Below, one piece after another: positions 36,079 to 42,965 of a stretch of 64,000 nucleotides of DNA. This DNA is from Idiomarinaceae bacterium (lineage in GTDB: Bacteria; Pseudomonadota; Gammaproteobacteria; Enterobacterales; Alteromonadaceae), in NCBI GenBank assembly GCA_002685255.1, contig NYWU01000033.1, positions 124,001 through 188,000 on the forward strand, written 5' to 3'. The position numbers and the translations under genes are program-made. Every line of letters starts with the position of its first letter. The stretch's first letter is position 1. The notes below the pieces were generated by a model. The model was not told the DNA's origin. It was given only the letters and a program-made list of their open reading frames with translations, and did not search any database.

Positions 36079-37068
36079 ATGTGGCCTCAACTTGAGTGGT
36101 CAACCCGTTCTGAGCTTTTAAACCTTGCCGAACAGGCAGGGCGGATCATCGCTCAATTTGAATCGGTTGAGGTCAATAGTGTAACGGCTCAATCGTGGCT
36201 GAATGAAAAGCAGGCAGCCAGTATTGAGTGCGAAAATTTAAATGCCCACCGCATTAACCTCTCGGCACTGTATGATCATATCGACCTCTGGGACCCGCTA
36301 AACGAGCAGGCGTTAAAAAAAGCACACCGGCAATTGATGCTCAACTTGAGTATGCGTGCAGGTCAGTACCGCGGCACTTCAGTCGCTATCTATCATCACG
36401 GCCGTAATATTTATGCTTCACCACCCGCCACGGGGATCGCACGAACACTCAGCGAATTATTTACTGAACTCAATGCCGACCATTGTCATCCACTGTATCG
36501 CGCTGCATTGTTTTTTGATGTCTTTGAAAGTTGGCAACCGTTTGCCGAAGCGAATGGGTGCATCACACGATTCTGGCTTACCTTATTGATGCGTTCTTGG
36601 CACCCACTTTTTCAATGGCTCAATATTGAGCAAAATTGGCTGGCATCAATAGATAAGCTGGCAGAAGCGCGACAGGTTGAGCGCAATGAGCGCTCTGAGG
36701 CGTTTATCCTGTGGCTAACCGGAGTACTCCGAACCAGTATGAGTGAACTTGCGCAGAAATTAACGAACTGCAGTGAGCAACCAGGGGCTGATGCGCAAAA
36801 AGGTTCGGATAAGTTTTCGGATGTGTGTTCGGTGAAAGGTTCGGAAAAGTGGTCTACGGCCCGCAAAGTACTGTTTCTAGTCAATAAAGAACGGGGTATT
36901 AGCGCGCAACGTATTGCCGAACTGTTGGGCTTGAGTTCGAGAGCCGTCGAGAAGCAGTTTGCCCGACTCAAGCAACAGGGTAAGCTCGAACGCGTGGGCA
37001 GTCCACGAGGCGGTTATTGGCGCGTTATGGTTTCTCCGTCGCAACAGTTATCGTTACCGGAATGCTAA
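36079..37068 (+). CDS. Degenerate Fic-domain protein with C-terminal winged helix
   Basis: The 329-residue protein begins like DUF4172-type Fic proteins (WPQLEWSTRSELL; ASIECENLNAHRIN). A Fic core is recognisable in IYASPPATGIARTLSELFTEL and HPLYRAALFFDVFESW, but the catalytic HPFxxGNGR reads QPFAEANGC (residues 153-161): the catalytic His is Gln, a Gly is Ala and the final Arg is Cys. AMP transfer is therefore unlikely. Residues ~240-262 hold a Ser/Lys-rich linker, and residues ~263-318 a winged helix-turn-helix (ISAQRIAELLGLSSRAVEKQFARLKQQGKL). It lies 15 bases after the phytochrome gene and overlaps the convergent nuclease gene by 44 bases. Likely a DNA-binding regulator that kept the Fic fold; target unknown. 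Confidence 0.8.
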   Translation: MWPQLEWSTRSELLNLAEQAGRIIAQFESVEVNSVTAQSWLNEKQAASIECENLNAHRINLSALYDHIDLWDPLNEQALKKAHRQLMLNLSMRAGQYRGTSVAIYHHGRNIYASPPATGIARTLSELFTELNADHCHPLYRAALFFDVFESWQPFAEANGCITRFWLTLLMRSWHPLFQWLNIEQNWLASIDKLAEARQVERNERSEAFILWLTGVLRTSMSELAQKLTNCSEQPGADAQKGSDKFSDVCSVKGSEKWSTARKVLFLVNKERGISAQRIAELLGLSSRAVEKQFARLKQQGKLERVGSPRGGYWRVMVSPSQQLSLPEC

Positions 37069-38407
37069 ACTGCTGTCGTATTTTTTCAGCCAAGGTATGT
37101 TGCGCTGGCGCTGAGCCATGCACCAAACGAACCGCTTGGACGGGGAATGCAGCACCGCCAATGAACGCGAGTAATTCTTCTTGATCAGCATGGGCGGAGT
37201 AACCGGTGAGCGTATATACCTGAGCATTTACTTTTCTTTGTTGTTGGTTGATAGTCACTGATTGGCCCGCAGCCGCTTGTTGAATGTGTTCACCCAGCGT
37301 CCCTTGTGCTTGGTAACCCACAAACAAAACATCAGTGCGAGGATCTTCTATCAACGCATCGAGATAGTTAATAATTCGCCCACCGGTACACATGCCTGAG
37401 CCTGCAATAACAATCACTGGCTCAGCAGTGGATTTGAGACGGTTTACTAAAGCGAGGTGTAAGCTATGCTCATCCACTGGGTGCGCGTGGCTAAAGTCTA
37501 ACGGATGTCGTCCATTAGCTTGGCGAGAACGGCTGGTTGCATCCCATAGCGCTTCGTGACGCTGGTAGATATCAGTTACTTTGTTTGCCATCGGTGAATC
37601 GATAACAATCTCGGGAAACTCGGTGTCCTTTGAAGACGCGTGTTGGTGCCAAATTTGTTCAAACTCATAGAGCAGCTCTTGTGTTCGACCAATGCTAAAT
37701 GCAGGAATCAAAATGGCGCCACCATCGACAACAGCACGTTTTATAATCGACTCGAGTTGTTGCGTTCGTTGACTGCGGTCACCATGCGAGCGATCCCCGT
37801 AAGTACTCTCTAAAACAAGTAAATCAGCGCGTTCAAGCGGTGTTGGATCGTTTATAAGAGGTGAGTTGCGGCAGCCCAAGTCGCCGGAAAACACAACACG
37901 TTTATGCAACGGCTTAATATCAAAACAGAGATAAGATGACCCCAGTATGTGGCCTGCCTCCTCGAACGTGACGCTAAGTGAGGGTAATACATCCAACGTT
38001 TGACCATATGCACAAATGACCACATGCCGCGCAAGCAATGTGTTAAATGCTGCGAGTGCGCTTTCGTCGCGGATGCCCGCGAGTTGCAGAGAGTCGCCCA
38101 GCACCAATTGCATTAATGCAAGTGAGGCTGCCGTACAGTAAATCGGGCCACGATAGCCCAGCGCGAGCAACTGCGGTAAACGGCCGACATGATCGAGGTG
38201 TGCATGAGTAATAAACACAGCCGCCAAGCTATCGACATCGACATACGGCGTTAAGTCATCCTCTTGCGTGATACCCTGAAACGCACCGCAGTCGATCATC
38301 ACCGTTTGTCGCGCGTTTAAATGCCACAAGTGACACGAGCCTGTCACCTGCCAAGTGCCACCTAAATGCGTTAAACGGATTGGCCACTCGATGGATAGTT
38401 CACTCAC
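37025..38407 (-). CDS. Beta-CASP metallo-beta-lactamase-fold RNase
   Basis: The 460-residue protein has the metallo-beta-lactamase motif HAHLDHVGRLP, GHILGSS and FSGDLG, then a beta-CASP region (LESTYGDRSHGD, LIPAFSIGRTQELL, GSGMCTGGRI) and the C-terminal RNA-specificity segment with GYSAHADQ. This is the layout of CPSF73-like and bacterial YSH1-type ribonucleases that cut or trim RNA using two zinc ions in the cytosol. Its 3' end overlaps the pseudo-Fic gene by 44 bases; it is divergent from ctlX. Confidence 0.92.
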   Translation of the reverse strand: MSELSIEWPIRLTHLGGTWQVTGSCHLWHLNARQTVMIDCGAFQGITQEDDLTPYVDVDSLAAVFITHAHLDHVGRLPQLLALGYRGPIYCTAASLALMQLVLGDSLQLAGIRDESALAAFNTLLARHVVICAYGQTLDVLPSLSVTFEEAGHILGSSYLCFDIKPLHKRVVFSGDLGCRNSPLINDPTPLERADLLVLESTYGDRSHGDRSQRTQQLESIIKRAVVDGGAILIPAFSIGRTQELLYEFEQIWHQHASSKDTEFPEIVIDSPMANKVTDIYQRHEALWDATSRSRQANGRHPLDFSHAHPVDEHSLHLALVNRLKSTAEPVIVIAGSGMCTGGRIINYLDALIEDPRTDVLFVGYQAQGTLGEHIQQAAAGQSVTINQQQRKVNAQVYTLTGYSAHADQEELLAFIGGAAFPVQAVRLVHGSAPAQHTLAEKIRQQFSIPVTITVATEKP

Positions 38408-38575
38408 AGTGTTTAGCCTTATTTACTTTTTTTGCATAGTGTAGCTTAGTTTAAGTGACTGACACGGAGATATAGCCGACATCGTGTGTAAGCCTGAGTC
38501 ACTCGCATTGCGCAAGCTTAACCAACACCCGTAGAATAGCGGCTTGCTGTTTTTGATGAAAAGGAAGTTAACGTA

Positions 38576-39487
38576 GTGAGTCAATTATGCAGTCGAGTGG
38601 CCATGGTGCGCCCACATCATTTTCGCAGTAATGAGCAAACCGCGGCAGATAATCGTTTTCAGCAGATCGACGATGCGCGCGTCGAAGCTGCGGTGAGTCG
38701 CTATGCGCGGGAAGAGTTTGATGCCATGGTGGCACAGCTGAATCAGCAAGGGGTTCGCGTTGAGATTTTTGACGATACCTCGACCGAAACACCGGACTCG
38801 GTGTTTCCCAATAATTGGTTTACCAGTCATGCGGACGGCACACTTGTATTGTACCCCATGCACTGCGCTAACCGCCGGTTAGAGCGACGTACCGACATTA
38901 TTGAAAGCTTAGAACACGACTATGTGATCACCCGCACTGTTGATCTCACAGCCTATGAGTCACAGGGATTAAGTCTTGAGGGAACTGGTGCGCTGGTGTT
39001 TGATCCTCTGAGTAAGGATGTTTACGCGGTGCGCTCGCAGCGAATGAGCGATGTCGTGTTAGCAGAGCTAGGTCAGCACATCGATTGTAATCCTGTGGTG
39101 ATTGATGCGCATGACCGCGAAGGCGTACCTATTTATCACACCAATGTGCTCATGAATGTGGGTGAGCATATCGCCATGTACGCACCGGAATTAGTCGCAT
39201 CGACTTATCGTGATGACTTGGCACAGCGCTTAGCGTATGGCGATCGATGCGTGATTGAACTCACTGGCTCACAAATAGAGTCGTTTGCTGGTAATGCCTT
39301 GGAGCTCATGGGGCGAGAGGGTCCGATATTAGTGTTATCACAAACGGCGGTAAAGGCATTAACCCAGCAACAAAGGGATCAAATTGAGCAAAAAGCGCGT
39401 ATGCTAATATGCAACCTGCCAACGATAGAGCAGGGCGGAGGCTCCGCGCGCTGCATGATAGCGCAACTACAATGGCAACCAAGATAG
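38576..39487 (+). CDS. ctlX: Citrulline utilization hydrolase CtlX (amidinotransferase/arginine deiminase fold)
   Basis: The 303-residue protein belongs to the guanidine-group modifying (DDAH/arginine deiminase) superfamily. Key elements are TPDSVFPNNWF with the acidic residue, EGTGALVFD, YHTNVLMNVG with the catalytic His, and the C-terminal GGGSARCM with the nucleophilic Cys. The overall pattern matches proteins named CtlX, associated with citrulline use. The start is a GTG at 38576 preceded by AGGAAG. The downstream lipid kinase fusion gene starts seven bases after its stop, although a functional link is not evident. Confidence 0.85.
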   Translation: MSQLCSRVAMVRPHHFRSNEQTAADNRFQQIDDARVEAAVSRYAREEFDAMVAQLNQQGVRVEIFDDTSTETPDSVFPNNWFTSHADGTLVLYPMHCANRRLERRTDIIESLEHDYVITRTVDLTAYESQGLSLEGTGALVFDPLSKDVYAVRSQRMSDVVLAELGQHIDCNPVVIDAHDREGVPIYHTNVLMNVGEHIAMYAPELVASTYRDDLAQRLAYGDRCVIELTGSQIESFAGNALELMGREGPILVLSQTAVKALTQQQRDQIEQKARMLICNLPTIEQGGGSARCMIAQLQWQPR

Positions 39488-39494
39488 GATACTT

Positions 39495-41138
39495 ATGGGC
39501 TCAAAGGCGATACCTTATTATTATTTGTGTGGCGCGCTCGTCGCGCTATTACTGACCTATATACTTCCCACCTGGCCATTAAAAATTGCCTTCGGTTGGA
39601 CCTGTATCGCCTTAGCGCTAATCGCCTCTGCTTATTGGTTGAACACCGCTCGATTGTTTCGTAAGAAAGCGAACGGACGTATTCCTTGGTACATACGTTG
39701 GTCATTGATCCCGTTCCTGATTGGTGTACGCGTTTATAACGCCATCGCACGTCGGCAAGATGATTTACCAGTGTTTCAAAAGGTCGCGGATGGAATCTAT
39801 GTAGGAAGACGCTTATTCAGCGGCGACCTGAAGGCGATCAAAGACGTGCCGATTAATGCGGTACTCGATGTCACGGCTGAATTTGATGCGCTTGACTGGT
39901 CGGCTGAACGCGCCGAGGTTAATTACTTAAACGTTCCGGTGCTTGACCATTTGGCGCCGTCTCACGAACAAATCCATCAAGCCTTGCAGTGGATCCACGA
40001 GCAACAACGGCAAGGCCACAATGTATTAATTCATTGCGCCTTGGGGCGTGGACGTTCAGTGTTTATGGCGGCCGCCTATTTACTGGCGCACAGTAATACG
40101 AAAAACATCGATGACGTGATGAAGAAAATCCAAGGTGCGCGTAAAGTTGCGCGATTAAATCATCAACAAAAGAAGGCACTGCAACAGTTTATCGATGAAC
40201 ACCAAGAGTTGATGATTAAGCGTGCGTACATTGTCGCTAATCCGGTATCCGGTGGCGGTAAATGGAGTGAATATGCACAGCCGCTTAAGGATACGCTCAC
40301 ACCGTATTTCGAGTTAACAGTGATTGAAACGAAAGAAGATAAAAACGGTACCGAATGTGCACGTGAGGCGCTTGAGCAGGGCGCTGAGTTGGTCATTGCT
40401 TGTGGCGGCGATGGTACACTGACTGAAGTGGCACGTGCGCTCATCGGTTATGATTGTAAGATGGCGATCGTACCCATGGGCACAGCAAATTCCTTGAGCC
40501 AGGTGCTATGGGGACTCAGTAGTAAACTGAGCCCAGTGGATGTCGCCTGCGAAACGATTATTGAGGGTCGCTGTAGGCAAATCGATTGTGGCTGGGTCAA
40601 TGAGCAATTGATGCTTTTGTGCGCTGGCGTGGGCTTCGAACAGCAAATGATTGAGCAGGCAGATCGCAGCGCCAAAGATAAGCTAGGTCAGTTAGCGTAT
40701 ATTCAAGGTTTATGGCGCGCACTGAGTGAAGATAAACAACTGCAGTTGCAAGTAACCATTGATGAGGGTGAAACCGAAACGTGGGAAACAGCCAGTTTGA
40801 TTGTTGCCAATGCGGCACCGATAACAACCTTGTTGGCACAGGGCGATGGTGAGCCCGTGATCGACGATGGCAAACTGGATGTAACGTGGCTCGATTCAGA
40901 GCAGGGTGAGAGTTCACCGGTAAAAAGCCTAATCGAGCTCTTGTACGCCAGTATTACCGAAGACCAAGTGGGGATGAATACCCATCACACACGCATAAAG
41001 CGTATTCACCTAGCACGCTGTGATGGTGAGCGCTTAGACTACGTCGTCGATGGCGAACCTTACTCAGCGGATGAGTTAGATATCAAGGTTGAAAAGCATG
41101 CACTGCAGATCTTGGTGCCTGATCGTATTGATTACTAG
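39495..41138 (+). CDS. Membrane-anchored dual-specificity phosphatase / diacylglycerol kinase-family fusion
   Basis: The 547-residue protein joins three parts. Residues ~8-80 hold two or three hydrophobic segments. Residues ~90-235 form a DSP-type phosphatase domain with the CX5R signature HCALGRGRS (Cys181, Arg187). Residues ~240-545 form a diacylglycerol/sphingosine-kinase-like catalytic domain with NPVSGGGK, GGDGT (304-308) and VPMGTANS. The fusion puts a cysteine phosphatase and a lipid-type kinase on one membrane protein, suggesting opposite or sequential action on a phosphorylated lipid; that reaction is inference. It starts seven bases after ctlX. Confidence 0.9.
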   Translation: MGSKAIPYYYLCGALVALLLTYILPTWPLKIAFGWTCIALALIASAYWLNTARLFRKKANGRIPWYIRWSLIPFLIGVRVYNAIARRQDDLPVFQKVADGIYVGRRLFSGDLKAIKDVPINAVLDVTAEFDALDWSAERAEVNYLNVPVLDHLAPSHEQIHQALQWIHEQQRQGHNVLIHCALGRGRSVFMAAAYLLAHSNTKNIDDVMKKIQGARKVARLNHQQKKALQQFIDEHQELMIKRAYIVANPVSGGGKWSEYAQPLKDTLTPYFELTVIETKEDKNGTECAREALEQGAELVIACGGDGTLTEVARALIGYDCKMAIVPMGTANSLSQVLWGLSSKLSPVDVACETIIEGRCRQIDCGWVNEQLMLLCAGVGFEQQMIEQADRSAKDKLGQLAYIQGLWRALSEDKQLQLQVTIDEGETETWETASLIVANAAPITTLLAQGDGEPVIDDGKLDVTWLDSEQGESSPVKSLIELLYASITEDQVGMNTHHTRIKRIHLARCDGERLDYVVDGEPYSADELDIKVEKHALQILVPDRIDY

Positions 41139-41221
41139 ATAATCGAACGGGGCAATCGAGCCTAAAGGCCTTGTGAAATAGCGGTCATAAATCATACGAA
41201 TAGAGCTGTGCGCGTGAGTTG

Positions 41222-41230
41222 TGGTATACT
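41222..41230 (+). promoter_or_regulatory. Candidate extended -10 promoter element
   Basis: TGGTATACT is an extended -10 (TGn followed by TATACT), 31 bases upstream of the ATG of the small membrane-protein gene at 41261. There is no good -35 at the usual distance, as is allowed for extended -10 promoters. Confidence 0.45.
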
Positions 41231-41260
41231 GTGTACAAATTAATCAATATTAAGTGAGTT

Positions 41261-41572
41261 ATGATTGATTTCGTAGGCTGGTATAAGCAACCCGAATTAG
41301 ACGGTGTAAATCCCCGCACCGCACACCGCGCCATTACCGTGGCTAAGTTTCGCGCCAAACTGTATCGCAGGGGCAGCTTTCTGCTGCGTCAGTGCGCCCT
41401 GTTGTCCGTTGTGGCGGCACTTTTAATTCTACCGAGCTGGCACCACTCAGTGATAAGCGCGGTGATTATTATTAGTTATCTTGGTTTGGCGAAATGGCTT
41501 AACATCCGAGCTTATCGCACCTATGCACTGCCATTATTGCCACAGGCAGTGCAGGATGCCTCCAAGTACTAA
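41261..41572 (+). CDS. Small membrane protein, unknown function
   Basis: The 103-residue product has a basic N-terminal half (residues 1-42; HRAITVAKFRAKLYRRG) and a hydrophobic stretch (residues ~43-78) that can form two short helices, then a basic end. No family recognised. It is followed at a 12-base distance by the stop of the convergent cation transporter gene. Confidence 0.6.
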   Translation: MIDFVGWYKQPELDGVNPRTAHRAITVAKFRAKLYRRGSFLLRQCALLSVVAALLILPSWHHSVISAVIIISYLGLAKWLNIRAYRTYALPLLPQAVQDASKY

Positions 41573-41584
41573 CAACTTAGGCTA

Positions 41585-42229
41585 TTAACCACAACACGTC
41601 GAAATATCGGTTTTTTCGCCCGCTTTAACCGCATGGGCGTCTTTGATAATCCTCAGCGCTGAACGTAATACAATGATCGCGATGACCGTGGCTATCAGTA
41701 AATCTGGCCACGCCTTGTTAATCGCGCTCACCATCCATGCTGACAGAATGACACCTGCGTTCATCAGCATATCGTTACGCGAGCAAATCCAACTGGCGCG
41801 GATATTAATATCGCCATTGCGAGAGCTATACAGCAGAGCAAAACAAATGACGTTTACCAGTAATGCTAAGCCGGCTATCCATAGCATCATGTTGGCATTG
41901 GGTTCGCTGCCCCAAATCAACCGCTGTGCGACATCACCGAGCACCAACAGAGCAAGGGCGGTTTGTAATATGCCATTAAAAATAGCCGCATTTGCCTTGT
42001 ATTTTATCGCCTTACCCACGGCATACAAACTCACCGCATAAACTAAGGTATCGGCAAGCATATCCAGTGAGTCAGCAATCAAACCGCTGGATTCTGCTAT
42101 CCAGCCCGCAATAAACTCAACAAAAAACATCACGCCGTTAAGCACCAATACGGTCCAAAGAAGGCGTTTTTGGGCGCTATCCATTTGCGCCTGTGTATCC
42201 GAGGCTCCGCCACCGCAGCATGAAGACAT
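41585..42229 (-). CDS. Cation diffusion facilitator family transporter with Cys-rich ends
   Basis: The 214-residue protein has six predicted helices and the CDF-type helix pattern (FVEFIAGWIAESSGLIADSLDMLADTLVYAVSLYA) with Asp residues in place for metal binding, and a second metal-site region (NIRASWICSRNDMLMNAGVIL). It lacks the long cytoplasmic C-terminal domain, so it is a short CDF. Both ends carry cysteine pairs: MSSCCGGG at the start and STCCG at the end, likely metal-binding. It should export Zn, Co or a similar cation using the proton gradient. The ATG at 42229 is used because it gives the Cys-rich start; the frame extends to 42259. Confidence 0.88.
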   Translation of the reverse strand: MSSCCGGGASDTQAQMDSAQKRLLWTVLVLNGVMFFVEFIAGWIAESSGLIADSLDMLADTLVYAVSLYAVGKAIKYKANAAIFNGILQTALALLVLGDVAQRLIWGSEPNANMMLWIAGLALLVNVICFALLYSSRNGDINIRASWICSRNDMLMNAGVILSAWMVSAINKAWPDLLIATVIAIIVLRSALRIIKDAHAVKAGEKTDISTCCG

Positions 42230-42354
42230 GTGAACATCCGTTAGTAAAAATCTTGCCACAATTGTATCAAAAAGCGTTGAGGGAAGGGTGCCTTATTGCG
42301 GTAAAAAAGGTACATTAACGCCGAACTTAACTAAGCGAATAAAAACAATAAGTC

Positions 42355-42783
42355 ATGAAACAATATAAATTTCCATTTAGTAAAAAGGAGCGAGTCATTC
42401 GCTTTTTTATCTCTGCTAGTACTTTATTGCTCGGTGCTAGCATCATGTATTTATATAACGACTGGACTTATTTAGGGGGAATTATCGGTTTAAGCATGTT
42501 GCCGCTTTACAGCATTTTTCTTAAAGCTCAGCGCCCAGAAACGATCAAAAACATGCTGTATTTACTCGAGGTGCGCGGTGATTATTTACGTGTGGGTATG
42601 GAGCAAATCCCAATCGATAAATTAAAACGGGTTGCAGTAGGGCCTTTAGATAAGGACTTTGCCGTTTTACAGTTTCCTTATAATCCGATGTATCAAATCG
42701 ACTACAGCTTTCCGATACAACAACTGAATGACGTCCGAGCGTGGTTTCGCTCTGAATTACCTGATGTGGAATTGATAGAGTAA
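42355..42783 (+). CDS. Two-helix membrane protein, unknown function
   Basis: The 142-residue product has a basic N-terminus, two hydrophobic helices (residues ~15-33 and ~38-52) and a soluble C-terminal part of about 85 residues with a beta-rich pattern (LLEVRGDYLRVGMEQIPIDKLKRVAVGP, then AVLQFPY). This resembles membrane-anchored PH-like domains, but I do not recognise a family. It ends 23 bases before the tRNA-Pro gene on the other strand. Confidence 0.6.
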   Translation: MKQYKFPFSKKERVIRFFISASTLLLGASIMYLYNDWTYLGGIIGLSMLPLYSIFLKAQRPETIKNMLYLLEVRGDYLRVGMEQIPIDKLKRVAVGPLDKDFAVLQFPYNPMYQIDYSFPIQQLNDVRAWFRSELPDVELIE

Positions 42784-42806
42784 TTAAGCAGGGAAAAGAG
42801 AAGAAT

Positions 42807-42883
42807 TGGTCGGCGTGAGAGGATTTGAACCTCCGACCCCTGACACCCCATGACAGTGCGCTACCAGGCTGCGCTACACGCCG
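42807..42883 (-). tRNA. tRNA-Pro (anticodon GGG)
   Basis: The minus-strand sequence folds as a 77-nt cloverleaf with encoded CCA: acceptor stem CGGCGTG/CACGCCG, D arm GCGCAGCCTGGTAGCGC, anticodon loop ATGGGGT, T arm with GGTTCAAATCC. It is very close to E. coli tRNA-Pro GGG, including the U-U mismatch in the anticodon stem. Confidence 0.98.
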
Positions 42884-42896
42884 ACCGAGGACAGCT

Positions 42897-42924
42897 ATGT
42901 TACTGATTTATGAGCTAAGTGCAA
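42897..42924 (-). promoter_or_regulatory. Candidate promoter of tRNA-Pro
   Basis: On the minus strand, TTGCAC (42919-42924) and TAACAT (42897-42902) with a 16-base spacer lie just upstream of the tRNA. The -35 box overlaps an inverted repeat at 42914-42942. Read-through from the upstream yejM-like gene is an alternative source of transcription. Confidence 0.45.
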
Positions 42925-42942
42925 GGCACAAATGCACTTAGC
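42914..42942. repeat. 10-bp perfect inverted repeat upstream of tRNA-Pro
   Basis: GCTAAGTGCA (42914-42923) is exactly mirrored by TGCACTTAGC (42933-42942) across nine bases. It is not followed by a T run on either strand, so it is not a typical terminator. It lies between the yejM-like stop and the tRNA and overlaps the candidate -35 box. Confidence 0.7.
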
Positions 42943-42965
42943 GCATCTGTTCGCTGTTATTTTAA

